Shown in pieces: positions 18,019 to 27,371 of a stretch of 63,704 nt of DNA. The DNA comes from Clostridia bacterium (GTDB lineage: Bacteria; Bacillota; Clostridia; Oscillospirales; Acutalibacteraceae): assembly GCA_017938985.1 (NCBI GenBank), contig JAGBAK010000057.1, positions 1 to 63,704 of the forward strand. Reading direction: 5' to 3'. The notes beneath the pieces were generated by a model. That model ran no database searches and was not told the origin of the DNA. It saw only the letters and a list, made by a program, of their open reading frames with translations. The number at the start of each line of letters is the position of its first letter. The stretch's first letter is position 1. A program made the position numbers and the translations under genes.

Positions 18019-18750
18019 TTGGATAAATTTCAGTATAAGCTTGAGGTGTTTGAGGGTCCTATGGACCTGTTGCTTCAGCTGATAAGCAAAAAGAAATTAA
18101 GCATCAACGACGTTCCGATTATGGAAATCATTGAGCAGTATCTTGAATATGTCCGTCAGATGCAGGAAGATAATCTTGACGTTTCAAGCGAGTTTCTTGA
18201 AATGGCAGCAAGACTTCTTTACATCAAAACCGTTTCGCTTCTGCCTGTTCACGAAGAGGCTGAAAAGCTTGTTGAAGAGCTCAGGGGCGAGCTTACGGAA
18301 TATCAGGACTGCAAGCTTGTTGCAGGTAAACTTCAGCAGCAGGCAAAGGGCTTTGAATTCTACGGCAGAGAGCCTGAAGAGTTTGAGCCCGATATGACTT
18401 ACACCAGAACTCACGAACCTGTTGAGATTTATAAAGCCTATCTTGCGGCTGTCGGCAAGGGTATGCGCCGTTTGCCGCCGCCGATTGAGGCGTTCAAGGG
18501 CATTGTTGCCCACAAGATTGTTTCGGTTGCATCAAGAATCAGCGTTATTATTGACAGATTCAAAAACAGCAAAAAGCAGAAGTTCGCTTCGTTTTTTGAG
18601 GGTTCGGAATCCCGTTCCGAAATGGTTGCAACCTTTCTTGCCCTGCTTGCTATGGCAAAGGCAAAAAGAATTTATTTTGACGGCAGCGGCGATGCTGTTG
18701 ACGTAACCTTGCTTCAGGGCAGAGGGGAGAGTATTGAAATTGACGAATGA
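18019..18750 (+). CDS. scpA: Segregation and condensation protein A
   Basis: The kleisin subunit that joins SMC and ScpB in the condensin complex for chromosome segregation. The 243-residue protein begins with the family signature YKLEVFEGPMDLLLQLI, and the C-terminal winged helix includes MVATFLALLAMAKAKRI. I use the TTG at 18019 because AAGGGAG ends 7 nt before it, whereas the earlier in-frame TTG (18001) would place that ribosome site inside the coding region. It overlaps scpB by 17 bp. Confidence 0.94.
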   Translation: MDKFQYKLEVFEGPMDLLLQLISKKKLSINDVPIMEIIEQYLEYVRQMQEDNLDVSSEFLEMAARLLYIKTVSLLPVHEEAEKLVEELRGELTEYQDCKLVAGKLQQQAKGFEFYGREPEEFEPDMTYTRTHEPVEIYKAYLAAVGKGMRRLPPPIEAFKGIVAHKIVSVASRISVIIDRFKNSKKQKFASFFEGSESRSEMVATFLALLAMAKAKRIYFDGSGDAVDVTLLQGRGESIEIDE

Positions 18751-19333
18751 ACAGATTCGTGCGGCGTGCGAAGCAATACTTTTTGCTTCGGGCGATCCGC
18801 TTGAATGTGCCAGAATAGCCGAAGCGCTTGAGTTGGATATGGATACGGTTTCGGGTGCTTTGTGGGAGCTTGCACGTTCGCTTGATGAGCGCGGCAGCGG
18901 CATATGCCTTCTGCGTCTGGGCAGTAAATATCAGCTTTGCTCAAGGGTTGAATATGCGCAGCAGGTAAGAAGCGTTCTTGACATAAAAAAGAATGCACCT
19001 CTTTCTCCTGCGGCGTTTGAAGTTCTTGCTGTTGTGGCTTATAACCAGCCCGTAACCAAAGCCTATGTTGAACAAATAAGAGGCGTTGATTGCTCGGGTG
19101 TTATCTCAACGCTTTGCCAGAAAGGCTTGCTTGAAGAAAAGGGCAGACTTGATTTGCCCGGCAGACCTCTGCTTTACGGCACAACACCCGACTTTCTGCG
19201 TTGCTTCTGTCTCTCGTCGCTTTCGGAGCTTCCCGAGCTTCCCGAAAGACCCGAGGTTGAGGATTTGCAGGACGATGAAATCAATAACGAGCAGGGCGAG
19301 CAGATAAGAAACTTTTTCCAGGCGGAAGAATAA
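18734..19333 (+). CDS. scpB: Segregation and condensation protein B
   Basis: A 199-residue winged-helix protein that bridges ScpA and SMC. Recognisable segments are AACEAILFASGDPLE at the N-terminus, FEVLAVVAYNQPVTKAYVE in the middle, and GRPLLYGTTPDFL toward the end. The TTG start at 18734 has GGGGAG upstream inside scpA. The tail after residue 165 is acidic and probably disordered. Co-transcribed with scpA and DUF2953. Confidence 0.95.
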   Translation: MKLTNEQIRAACEAILFASGDPLECARIAEALELDMDTVSGALWELARSLDERGSGICLLRLGSKYQLCSRVEYAQQVRSVLDIKKNAPLSPAAFEVLAVVAYNQPVTKAYVEQIRGVDCSGVISTLCQKGLLEEKGRLDLPGRPLLYGTTPDFLRCFCLSSLSELPELPERPEVEDLQDDEINNEQGEQIRNFFQAEE

Positions 19334-19360
19334 TGTGAATGATGAGAAGGAGGCGGTGAT

Positions 19361-20071
19361 GTGACAGCGCTTTATGTAATACTCGGTATCATAGCGTTTT
19401 TTGTGATTCTTCTTTCAATAAAAATAGCTGTAACGGTTCATTATGAGGATGACGTTGCAGTCAGCATCAAATGGCTTTTTCTTAAAATAAACGTTCTTCC
19501 TGCAAAGGCAAAGGATGCACATAAAGAAAAACCGAAGAAAGATAAAAAGAAGAAAAAGAAAAAAGAAGAAGAACCGAAAGAAGAAAGCGAAATTGTAAAA
19601 GAGCCGAAGAAAAAGAAAGGCGACAATATGTTTGTACGCTTTTATAAAAACCGCGGTGTCAGCGGCGTAGTTCAGCTTCTTAAGGATGCCGTCAAGGCAC
19701 TCGGCGGTATGTTTGGCAGAATTTTCAAGGCTTTCAGAATTGAAGAACTCTACATAGCAATGACGGTCGGTGCAGGTGAAGCGGCGGATACCGCTATCCA
19801 GTACAGCAAAACCTGTGCGGCGGCATTCCCTGCAATGGGTCTGCTTGTAAACAAACTTAAAATCAAGAAATACAGTATTGATATTTCGCCCGATTTTATT
19901 TACGGCAATAACGTTGCAAGGGTTCACACAAAAATTTCGTTCAGACCAATTAAGCTCATCAATGCAGTTTTTGTTCTGGTATTTGAGCTTCTCTTCAAAG
20001 TTGTATTTAAACTGCTTAAGCACAGCAAGGCTCCCGAAGAGCACAAAGTGGAAAAGCAGATTAAAAAATAA
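19361..20071 (+). CDS. DUF2953 domain protein
   Basis: A 236-residue protein with an N-terminal membrane helix (about 2-24), a highly charged Lys/Glu-rich linker (about 45-90), then a conserved DUF2953-type region including FRIEELYIAMTVGAGEAADTA, and a hydrophobic C-terminal segment (about 195-220). The family lies next to gerW/ytfJ in many spore formers and is regarded as sporulation-linked, with no known biochemical activity. GAAGGAGG precedes the GTG start. Confidence 0.85.
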   Translation: MTALYVILGIIAFFVILLSIKIAVTVHYEDDVAVSIKWLFLKINVLPAKAKDAHKEKPKKDKKKKKKKEEEPKEESEIVKEPKKKKGDNMFVRFYKNRGVSGVVQLLKDAVKALGGMFGRIFKAFRIEELYIAMTVGAGEAADTAIQYSKTCAAAFPAMGLLVNKLKIKKYSIDISPDFIYGNNVARVHTKISFRPIKLINAVFVLVFELLFKVVFKLLKHSKAPEEHKVEKQIKK

Positions 20072-20103
20072 ATTCTCATAAATCAAGAAAGGCGGAAAAC
20101 AAA

Positions 20104-20544
20104 ATGAAAGAACAGTCAGCATCAGGAATTCTCGGCACATCAATCGAAAAAATCAAGGATCTCGTAGACGTAAGCACAATTATAGGCGACCCCATCAAAA
20201 TCAGCGAAGCTCTTCAGATTATTCCCGTTTCAAAGGTTACATACGGCTTTGCTTCAGGCGGCACAGATTTCCCCTCAAAGAGCAATGCTGAACTTTTCGG
20301 CGGCGGCGGCGGAGCAGGTATCACAATCACTCCCGTTGCTTTCCTTGTTATCAATAACGGCAGCGTAACAGTAAGATATCTCAACGCAGCAGAAGGCTCG
20401 GTTGAAAGAGCAATCGGTATGATTCCCGACGTTGTTGACAAGGCAACAGAAGTTATCACAAAGCTTGTCAAGAAGGGCGAAGACCCCGTTGAAGAAGCAA
20501 TCAACGATTATATGGATACTCCTGCTGAAGACGCAAAGGCATAA
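20104..20544 (+). CDS. gerW: GerW family sporulation protein (YtfJ-like)
   Basis: A 146-residue protein with the family pattern VSKVTYGFASGGTDF, a glycine run (GGGGGAG) and ITPVAFLVINNG. In Bacillus subtilis YtfJ/GerW is a spore protein needed for germination with some nutrients. It lies between DUF2953 and a D,D-carboxypeptidase, which is the conserved sporulation arrangement. AAGGCGG precedes the ATG. Confidence in the family is high; the exact role in this species is inferred. Confidence 0.93.
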   Translation: MKEQSASGILGTSIEKIKDLVDVSTIIGDPIKISEALQIIPVSKVTYGFASGGTDFPSKSNAELFGGGGGAGITITPVAFLVINNGSVTVRYLNAAEGSVERAIGMIPDVVDKATEVITKLVKKGEDPVEEAINDYMDTPAEDAKA

Positions 20545-20574
20545 TTATTTTCACCCTTTAATCATATATTGAAA

Positions 20575-20608
20575 TAGCGCTGCATCGGCTTTGACCGGTG
20601 CAGGGCTA
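20575..20608 (+). other. Imperfect hairpin between gerW and dacF
   Basis: Arms 20575-20588 and 20595-20608 pair over 14 positions with one mismatch and one G-U. No T-tract follows, so a processing or attenuation element is more likely than a terminator. Confidence 0.35.
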
Positions 20609-20634
20609 TAACCGATATGTGAGGATGAAGAGAG

Positions 20635-21768
20635 TTGAAAAAGATTTTATCAGCCGTTATTGCAGTTATAATTTCATTGCTTTCCGTATGTGTTTCTTAC
20701 GGTGCGGATTTGAATATCAGCGCACAAAGCGCAGTGCTTATCTGTGCCGAAAGCGGAGAAATTCTGTTTGAGCGCAATGCCGACAAGCAGCTTTCTATGG
20801 CAAGCACAACAAAAATTATGACTTCTCTTCTTGCTCTTGAAGCAGGAACGCCAAACAGAGAAATCGTTGTTACCGAAGAAATGGTCTCGGTTGAAGGCAC
20901 TTCAATGGGACTCGTTGCAGGCGACAGCGTTTCGCTGATTGAGCTTGTTTACGGTATGCTTCTGCAATCGGGTAACGATGCGGCAAACACCGTTGCTTAC
21001 GTTATCGGCGGCAGTCCCGAAGGGTTTGCCGATATGATGAACGCAAGGGCTGATAAAATCGGAATGAAAAACACAAATTTTGTAACCGCATCGGGTCTTG
21101 ACGATGATGAGCATTATTCAACCGCTCACGATATGGCTCTGCTTGCGGCAGAGTGCTTAAAGAATCCCGGGTTTGCCGCTATCTGTTCGCAGAAAACGGC
21201 AAAACTGACTTACGGAAATCCGCCATATGCCAGGACCCTGACAAATCATAACCGCTTATTGTGGAGCTATCCCGATTCAATCGGCGTTAAAACGGGCTTC
21301 ACCAAAAAGAGCGGCAGATGTCTTGTCAGTGCAGCAAGAAGAGGCGGAATAACACTTGTTGCGGTTACTCTGAATGCACCCGATGATTGGGCAGACCATA
21401 AAGAATTGCTTGATTACGGCTTTTCGGTCTGCAAAAGCAGCCTGCTTACCTGCGATTTGTCGCAAACGGCGATGCCTGTCAGCGGCGGAAAAAAAGATTC
21501 CGTTGCGCTCAGACTTGCATATCGGTCGGAAGGTCTTGAAGGTTCAAAGTGTGTTTTGCTTATAAAACCGTTTGAGTATGCGCCCGTAAACGAAGGCGAA
21601 ACGGTTGGTAAAGCGGTGTTTGTTTACGGCGACAGAGTTGTTGCCGAAATTCCCGTTGTAACGGCGCAGAGCGTTGAAGCTCATGTTGTACCCATTACCA
21701 AAGAAGAGGAAAAAGGATTTTTTGAAAAAATCCTTAATAAAATCAAAGAATTATTTGTTCAGAGGTGA
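20635..21768 (+). CDS. D-alanyl-D-alanine carboxypeptidase (DacF/PBP5-like, S11)
   Basis: A secreted serine peptidase that trims pentapeptide side chains of peptidoglycan. The 377-residue precursor has a signal peptide (1-23, ending near VSYGAD). Catalytic motifs are SxxK in MASTTKIMTS (about 58-67), SGN in LLQSGNDAANT (about 108), and KTG in IGVKTGFTKKSG (about 220). The C-terminal 100 residues form the PBP5_C-like stalk and a probable amphipathic anchor (FFEKILNKIKELF). The start is TTG with GAGGA upstream. Placement between gerW and rluB matches dacF-type sporulation carboxypeptidases. Confidence 0.93.
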   Translation: MKKILSAVIAVIISLLSVCVSYGADLNISAQSAVLICAESGEILFERNADKQLSMASTTKIMTSLLALEAGTPNREIVVTEEMVSVEGTSMGLVAGDSVSLIELVYGMLLQSGNDAANTVAYVIGGSPEGFADMMNARADKIGMKNTNFVTASGLDDDEHYSTAHDMALLAAECLKNPGFAAICSQKTAKLTYGNPPYARTLTNHNRLLWSYPDSIGVKTGFTKKSGRCLVSAARRGGITLVAVTLNAPDDWADHKELLDYGFSVCKSSLLTCDLSQTAMPVSGGKKDSVALRLAYRSEGLEGSKCVLLIKPFEYAPVNEGETVGKAVFVYGDRVVAEIPVVTAQSVEAHVVPITKEEEKGFFEKILNKIKELFVQR

Positions 21769-21774
21769 AATCGG

Positions 21775-22527
21775 TTGCCCGACAATAAAGTAAGACTCCA
21801 GAAATTTCTTTCGGAAGCAGGCGTTGCGTCCAGAAGAAAGGCAGAGGAAATGATAAGAGCCGGCAGAGTAAAGGTTAACGGTGTGGTTGCACAGATTGGT
21901 GACAGCGTTGACCCCAAAAAAGATACCGTTACGGTCGGCGGCAAAAAAATCAGAAAAGAAAGCAGCCTTCGCTATATTCTGCTCAATAAGCCCAGAGGTT
22001 ACGTAACAACAACCGATGATGAGCTTGGCAGAAAATGTGTTCTGGAGCTTGTTTCCGATGTTAAAGAAAGAATCTATCCTGTCGGCAGACTTGACAGGGT
22101 TTCGGAAGGTGCGCTGATTCTCACAAACGACGGTGCTTTTGCAAACGCAATGATGCACCCGTCAAAACACGTTCCCAAAACCTACAGGGTTACGGTCCGT
22201 CCCGAAATAACAGCCGAGCAGGCAGAAATTCTTGCAACGGGTGTTGAAATCGAGGGCAGAATGACCGCACCCGCAGATGTTCGTATTCTTTCAAAGGAAG
22301 ACGGCAGAGCGGTTGTTGAAATTGTTCTTTATGAAGGCAGAAACAGGCAGATACGCCGTATGTGCGAGGCTCTCAATCTTGAGGTTGCAAGACTCCGCAG
22401 AATCGCAGTCGGTTCAGTGAAGCTCGGTATGCTTCAGACGGGCGAGTGGCGTGACCTGACACCCGAAGAAGTTGAAAAGCTTCTTTCGCAGGCAGGCGTA
22501 AAAAAGAAAGGCGGCAGTTCAAAATGA
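21775..22527 (+). CDS. rluB: Pseudouridine synthase (RluB/RsuA family)
   Basis: Modifies a uridine in rRNA; by family, position 2605 of 23S rRNA (RluB) is most likely. The 250-residue protein has an S4 RNA-binding domain (1-60, VRLQKFLSEAGVASRRKAEE) and a catalytic domain with the aspartate in VGRLDRVSEGALILTNDG (about 102-119) and NRQIRRMCEAL. The TTG start at 21775 has AGAGGTGA upstream, overlapping the dacF stop. The basic C-terminal tail ends in KKKGGSSK. The next gene starts within its stop codon. Confidence 0.93.
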   Translation: MPDNKVRLQKFLSEAGVASRRKAEEMIRAGRVKVNGVVAQIGDSVDPKKDTVTVGGKKIRKESSLRYILLNKPRGYVTTTDDELGRKCVLELVSDVKERIYPVGRLDRVSEGALILTNDGAFANAMMHPSKHVPKTYRVTVRPEITAEQAEILATGVEIEGRMTAPADVRILSKEDGRAVVEIVLYEGRNRQIRRMCEALNLEVARLRRIAVGSVKLGMLQTGEWRDLTPEEVEKLLSQAGVKKKGGSSK

Positions 22528-22847
22528 TAACCTTTCTTCCCGACCATAAGCAGAAAATTTTCTGCTTCAGAGCATATGAAAACGGAGCTGAAGTCGGTTG
22601 CTGCACTTATAAAAACGAAGGCTACCGTATGGTGTTCGTTTCAATGGATTGCAGCGACGATATAGCAGCAGAGGGCCTTGCAAGGGCTGCAATGAACAGC
22701 GCAGCCAATCAGAATGCATATCTTGCCGTTATCCCCAAGTCACTTTTCCGTCCGGCGTTTGCAAGGCTCGGCTTTACCGACGAAGAAGGCTCATTTGTTG
22801 AGATTCCCGAGGCACTTGCCTCAGGCTGCTCTTGCTCACATAAATAA
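22524..22847 (+). CDS. Small GNAT-like protein of unknown function
   Basis: A 107-residue protein whose start overlaps the rluB stop (ATGA), so it is translated by coupling. The middle part (about 38-82, AAEGLARAAMNSAANQNAYLAVI and RLGFTDEEGSF) resembles the second half of a GNAT acetyltransferase fold, but the acetyl-CoA P-loop (Q/RxxGxG/A) is not seen. The C-terminus is cysteine-rich (SGCSCSHK). I do not recognise a specific function; structural or regulatory roles are open. Confidence 0.7.
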   Translation: MITFLPDHKQKIFCFRAYENGAEVGCCTYKNEGYRMVFVSMDCSDDIAAEGLARAAMNSAANQNAYLAVIPKSLFRPAFARLGFTDEEGSFVEIPEALASGCSCSHK

Positions 22848-22866
22848 ATTTGGAGATGTATTTTAA

Positions 22867-23745
22867 ATGATAAAAAGTATGACCGGTTACGGCAGAAGCC
22901 AGCAGCTTGCCGACGGTATGAATATAACGGTTGAAATCAAAAGCGTAAACCACAGATATTTTGAGTTTTCCTCAAAGCTTCCCAGAAGCTATGGCTTTCT
23001 TGATGAAAAGCTTAAAAGCTTTTTTATGGGCAAGCTTACAAGAGGTAAAATGGAATGCTATGTTCAGATAGAAACGGTTGAAGAGCCTGACACAATCATC
23101 AGCGTCAATCACCCTCTTGTTAAAGGTTACCTTGATGCTTATAAGGAGATTTCTGAAACCTACGGTCTTGAAAATAATATCAAAGTTTCGGATATTTCAA
23201 GAGTAAGCGACATTTTCTCAATCCGCAAGCAGGCTGCCGATGAAGATAAAATATGGGCAGCGGTGCAGACTGTTGCGCAGGAAGCGCTTAACGGTTTTGT
23301 TGCAATGCGTGAGCGTGAAGGCGCAAGACTTAAAGACGATGTTCTTTCAAGACTTGAAATCATTCTTGAAAACGTTGCTTATATTGAAGAACGTTCACCC
23401 GAAACCGTTAAAGAATATAACGAAAAGCTTCTCGGCAGACTCAGAGAGCTGCTTGCAGATGCTCACATTGAAGAACAGCGTATTCTTACCGAAGCTGCAA
23501 TATTTGCCGATAAAATTGCAGTTGCAGAAGAAACGGTAAGGCTCCGCAGCCACATTTCACAGATGCGTTCATTCCTTGAAGCGGATGATGCTGTAGGCAA
23601 AAAGATGGATTTCCTTATTCAGGAGTTCAACAGAGAAGCAAACACAATCGGCTCCAAAGCGCAGGATGTTGAAATTGCACGCAGAGTTGTTGCAATCAAA
23701 TCCGAAATAGAAAAGATTCGTGAACAGATACAGAATATTGAATAA
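22867..23745 (+). CDS. YicC/YloC family endoribonuclease
   Basis: A 292-residue protein with the typical start MIKSMTGYGRS and NHRYFEFSSKLPR, and the C-terminal DUF1732 signature MDFLIQEFNREANTIGSKA. YicC members are Mg/Mn-dependent endoribonucleases linked to sRNA turnover and stationary-phase survival. The gene sits before remA-gmk-rpoZ-priA, the conserved yloC-remA-gmk-rpoZ order of Firmicutes. TTGGAGATG precedes the ATG. Confidence 0.93.
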   Translation: MIKSMTGYGRSQQLADGMNITVEIKSVNHRYFEFSSKLPRSYGFLDEKLKSFFMGKLTRGKMECYVQIETVEEPDTIISVNHPLVKGYLDAYKEISETYGLENNIKVSDISRVSDIFSIRKQAADEDKIWAAVQTVAQEALNGFVAMREREGARLKDDVLSRLEIILENVAYIEERSPETVKEYNEKLLGRLRELLADAHIEEQRILTEAAIFADKIAVAEETVRLRSHISQMRSFLEADDAVGKKMDFLIQEFNREANTIGSKAQDVEIARRVVAIKSEIEKIREQIQNIE

Positions 23746-23760
23746 AACGGAGGCAAAAAA

Positions 23761-24030
23761 ATGAAGCTGATTAATATCGGGTTCGGTAATATGGTCAATG
23801 CAAGCCGTCTTGTTGCTATTGTCAGCCCCGAGTCTGCGCCTATCAAGCGTATTATTCAGGAGTGCAAAGAAAAAGGCACACTTATCGATGCAACTCACGG
23901 CAGAAGAACAAGAGCTGTTATTATCACCGACAGTGACCATGTTATTCTTACATATCTCCAGAGCGAAACCGTTGCAAACAGACTTAACGATGATATGGAC
24001 GAGCTTGAGGATGAGGAGGATGAAGAATGA
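23761..24030 (+). CDS. remA: RemA-like DNA-binding regulator (DUF370)
   Basis: An 89-residue protein with the DUF370 pattern [20 protein letters not shown] and [15 protein letters not shown]. In Bacillus RemA forms oligomeric rings that bind DNA and activate matrix and osmoprotection genes. In non-Bacillus species its targets are unknown. The acidic tail ([13 protein letters not shown]) is longer than the conserved core. ACGGAGG is upstream, and the stop overlaps the gmk ATG. Confidence 0.93.
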   Translation: MKLINIGFGNMVNASRLVAIVSPESAPIKRIIQECKEKGTLIDATHGRRTRAVIITDSDHVILTYLQSETVANRLNDDMDELEDEEDEE

Positions 24031-24638
24031 GCGATAACGGTGTTCTTATTATTCTTTCAGGTCCTTCCGGTTCGGGCAAAGATACAGTTCTCAACAGACT
24101 TGTTGAGGCTGACGAAAACGTCAAGGTTTCGGTTTCAATGACCACCCGAGAAAAGCGTGACGGCGAAATTGACGGCATACATTATTATTTTGTAAGCCGT
24201 GAATATTTTGAAAAAAAGATTTCAGAAAACAGAATGCTTGAATATGCCGAATATGCAAAGAATTATTACGGTACACCTGCAGAGCCTGTTGATGAAATGC
24301 TCAGCCGCGGCAAATCGGTTATTCTTAAGATAGAAGTTCAGGGTGCCGAAAAAATCAGAAACCGCTACGATAATGTTATCAGCATTTTCCTTATGCCGCC
24401 CTCAATGCGGGTTCTTGAAGAAAGACTCAGAGGCAGAGGCAGCGAGGACGAAGAAACGGTTCAGCACAGACTGTTTATCGCCCGTGAAGAAATCCGCAGG
24501 GCGTATGAATATGACTACGTTGTTTTCAATGATACGGTTGAAAATGCCGTTAACTGCATTGAAGCAATAATCACCGCCGAAAGGCATAAAATCGACAGAA
24601 ATAAAAACATAATAAGCGAGGTAATCAACAATGTTTAA
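24027..24638 (+). CDS. gmk: Guanylate kinase
   Basis: Phosphorylates GMP to GDP with ATP. The 203-residue length is normal. The P-loop is [16 protein letters not shown] (about 9-24), followed by the GMP-binding region [21 protein letters not shown] (split across about 45-65) and [12 protein letters not shown]. Its ATG overlaps the remA stop and its end overlaps rpoZ by 8 bp, so the three are translated in series. Confidence 0.97.
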   Translation: MSDNGVLIILSGPSGSGKDTVLNRLVEADENVKVSVSMTTREKRDGEIDGIHYYFVSREYFEKKISENRMLEYAEYAKNYYGTPAEPVDEMLSRGKSVILKIEVQGAEKIRNRYDNVISIFLMPPSMRVLEERLRGRGSEDEETVQHRLFIAREEIRRAYEYDYVVFNDTVENAVNCIEAIITAERHKIDRNKNIISEVINNV

Positions 24639-24840
24639 TCCCGATCTCAGAGGCGTACTCAAAGACCATCTCAGCCGTTACTCTCTTGTAACAGCAACAG
24701 CAAAAAGAGCAAGAGAAATTGCTGAAGAAGCAGAAGCAAACAAAGAAATCATAACCGAAAAGCCCGTCAGCCTTGCTCTTGAAGAGATTCTTGACGGTCA
24801 GTATACAATCATTGAACCCGAAGAAATCAGAAACATCTGA
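24631..24840 (+). CDS. rpoZ: DNA-directed RNA polymerase subunit omega
   Basis: The 69-residue omega subunit, which helps assemble RNA polymerase. The conserved core SRYSLVTATAKRAREIAEEA and KPVSLALEEILDG is present. It starts inside the end of gmk. AGCGAGG lies upstream of the ATG. Confidence 0.93.
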   Translation: MFNPDLRGVLKDHLSRYSLVTATAKRAREIAEEAEANKEIITEKPVSLALEEILDGQYTIIEPEEIRNI

Positions 24841-24878
24841 TTGCTTAAATAACTAATAACCGAAGGGAGTGTAATCGG

Positions 24879-27320
24879 ATGAAATATGCAAAGGTTGCTG
24901 TTGAATCGGCGGTTTTTACCTTTGACAAAGCGTTTGATTATGCCATCCCTGCGGAGCTTGAACCGCTTGTTCAGAAAGGCAGCAGAGTAACTGTTCCTTT
25001 CGGCAACGGCAACAAAAAAAGAATCGGAGTTGTTTTTGAGCTTTCCGATTCAACCGACAGCAAAAGAACAAAAAAAATCACAGAGGTTCTTGATAAAGAA
25101 CCGCTTCTGAACGGCGAAATGCTTTCCCTTGCCGAGTGGATAAAGGACAGAACGTTCTGCACTCTTTATGAAGCCGCAAAAGCAATGTTGCCAACGGGCA
25201 TCAATCACCGTATGGTACTTTCTTATGCGGCTGATCCCGAAGCCGATTCAAAAAAAATCGACGCTCTTGAGGGTGTTGAAAAAGAGTTTTACGATTACGT
25301 GGTCAAAAAGGGCGTTTTTGTAAAAGCGGAGACAGTTTTTAATTCTCTTTCGGTTAAGGCTGATTCGGAAATTCCCGCCTCACTTGTGCGAAAAGGTCTG
25401 CTTCTTACAAGCAGTGATGCCGTGCGTAATCTCGGCGACCTTACCGTGCGTATGATGCGACTTGTGCAGACCGAAGAGGAAATCAAGCTTACCGCCAAAC
25501 AGAAGCAGATTTACGACGTGCTTTGCGACGTTGGTACTGCAAGCGTAAAAGAACTTTGCTATTTCACGGGTCTTACGCCTGCGGTGGCAAATGCGCTTGT
25601 CAAAAACGGTGTTGCGGAATTTTATGAGCAGCCTGTTATGAAACTGCCCGATTTCACAAACGAAAAAGGGGAGCGCACAACAATTTCGCTGACCGAAGAA
25701 CAGTCCGAAGCTTATAAAAAGCTTTCGATTCTTGCTCAAAGCGGTAAACCTGCGGTTTCGCTTCTTTACGGCGTAACGGGCAGCGGTAAAACGTCGGTTT
25801 ATATGAGCGTTATTGACGGCGTTGTTGACAGCGGAAAAACCGTAATCGTTATGGTGCCCGAAATCGGTCTTACGCCCCAGACTCTTTCGCTTTTCTGCAA
25901 GCGCTACGGCAGCAGCGTTGCTGTTTTCCACAGTGCGCTTTCAGTCAGAGAGCGTCTCGAAGAGTGGAAAAGAGTTAAAAGCGGCAAGGCAAAAATCGTT
26001 ATCGGCACAAGAAGTGCGGTATTTGCTCCGCTCGAAAATCTTGGTCTGATAATTGTTGACGAAGAGCAGGAGCATACTTATAAATCCGAGCAGACTCCCA
26101 GATACAGCGCAATTGACGTTGCAAAATACAGAGCGGCATACCATAATTGTCTTTTGATTCTTGCGTCGGCAACTCCCAGCGTTGAGAGCTATGCGGCGGC
26201 GCAAAGCGGCAAATATGAGCTTTGTACTTTGAAAAATCGTTATGGCAATGCGGTTTTGCCCGATGTTTTAACCGTAGATATGCGCACCGAAGAAAAAGCG
26301 GCGGGCAGCCGTGCAATCAGCAAAACTCTCTATGATTCATTAAAGCAAAATCTTGAAAACGGCAGGCAGTCTATTTTACTTATAAACAGGCGAGGTTTTC
26401 ATACCTTTGCTGCCTGTAATTCCTGCGGTGAAGTTATTTGTTGCCCCCAGTGCAGTATTTCAATGACTTATCACACCGCCAACAACCGCCTTATGTGCCA
26501 TTATTGCGGACATTCGGTACCCTTTTCAAGTGTCTGCCCCGAATGCGGTGAAGATGCCGTCAGATATTCGGGCTTCGGCACGCAGAAAATTGAAGAAGAA
26601 TTAGCCGCACTTTTGCCCGAAGCAAAAATCGTCAGAATGGATACGGATTCCACCGCCGGCAAAAATTCTCACGAAAAGCTTCTGGATAGTTTCGCAAAAG
26701 GCGAATACGATATAATGATAGGCACTCAGATGGTTGCAAAAGGTCTGAATTTTCCGAACGTAACGCTTGTTGGCGTTGTTTCGGTTGACCAGCAGCTTTA
26801 TAACGATGATTTTCGCAGCCTTGAAAAAACATTTTCTCTGCTTACTCAGGTTGTCGGCAGAGCAGGCAGAGGCGACGTTGAAGGTACGGCGGTTATTCAG
26901 ACTCTTACCCCCGAAAATGAGATAATCCGTCTTGCCGCAAAGCAGGACTATGATGAATTTTTCAATACGGAAATAAAGCTTCGCAAAGCACTTGTTTATC
27001 CGCCTTATTGCGATTTATGTGTTGTCGGTTTCACAGGCAGCAACGAATCGGTTGTTAAATCGGCGGCAAACAATGCGCTTGAGCTTATCAGAAAATATAC
27101 TACAGGCGATTATGCGGGCGAAAAAATAATAACCCTTGGTCCGATGCCTGCAAGGGTAGCCAAAATCAGCGGCAGGTTCCGCTACAGACTCATCATAAAA
27201 TGTCACAACACAAAAAGATTCAGGCAGATGATATCCGCATTGCTTGTTGAAATGGGAACGGATAAACGTTTTTCAAGTGTCACTACTTATGCCGATATCA
27301 ACCCCGAATCAACAGTATAA
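24879..27320 (+). CDS. priA: Primosomal protein N' (replication restart helicase)
   Basis: The 813-residue DNA helicase that reloads the replisome at stalled forks. The N-terminal DNA-binding domain covers about 1-190. The helicase has Walker A GVTGSGKTSVYM (about 300) and the DEEQ box IIVDEEQEHTYKS. Eight zinc-binding cysteines occur as paired CxxC motifs in about 512-553 (CNSCGE, CCPQC, CHYCG, CPECGE). Later motifs include GTQMVAKGLNFPNV and QVVGRAGRG. GAAGGGAG precedes the ATG. Confidence 0.97.
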   Translation: MKYAKVAVESAVFTFDKAFDYAIPAELEPLVQKGSRVTVPFGNGNKKRIGVVFELSDSTDSKRTKKITEVLDKEPLLNGEMLSLAEWIKDRTFCTLYEAAKAMLPTGINHRMVLSYAADPEADSKKIDALEGVEKEFYDYVVKKGVFVKAETVFNSLSVKADSEIPASLVRKGLLLTSSDAVRNLGDLTVRMMRLVQTEEEIKLTAKQKQIYDVLCDVGTASVKELCYFTGLTPAVANALVKNGVAEFYEQPVMKLPDFTNEKGERTTISLTEEQSEAYKKLSILAQSGKPAVSLLYGVTGSGKTSVYMSVIDGVVDSGKTVIVMVPEIGLTPQTLSLFCKRYGSSVAVFHSALSVRERLEEWKRVKSGKAKIVIGTRSAVFAPLENLGLIIVDEEQEHTYKSEQTPRYSAIDVAKYRAAYHNCLLILASATPSVESYAAAQSGKYELCTLKNRYGNAVLPDVLTVDMRTEEKAAGSRAISKTLYDSLKQNLENGRQSILLINRRGFHTFAACNSCGEVICCPQCSISMTYHTANNRLMCHYCGHSVPFSSVCPECGEDAVRYSGFGTQKIEEELAALLPEAKIVRMDTDSTAGKNSHEKLLDSFAKGEYDIMIGTQMVAKGLNFPNVTLVGVVSVDQQLYNDDFRSLEKTFSLLTQVVGRAGRGDVEGTAVIQTLTPENEIIRLAAKQDYDEFFNTEIKLRKALVYPPYCDLCVVGFTGSNESVVKSAANNALELIRKYTTGDYAGEKIITLGPMPARVAKISGRFRYRLIIKCHNTKRFRQMISALLVEMGTDKRFSSVTTYADINPESTV

Positions 27321-27371
27321 TTATTTTAAAACATAATTATTATTATCACTCTGAAAGGTGAATTATAAACT

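Noticed and set aside
19415..20143. Minus-strand frame of 242 codons opposite DUF2953
   Set aside because: Phe-rich translation of the Lys/Glu-rich linker read backwards; not a gene.
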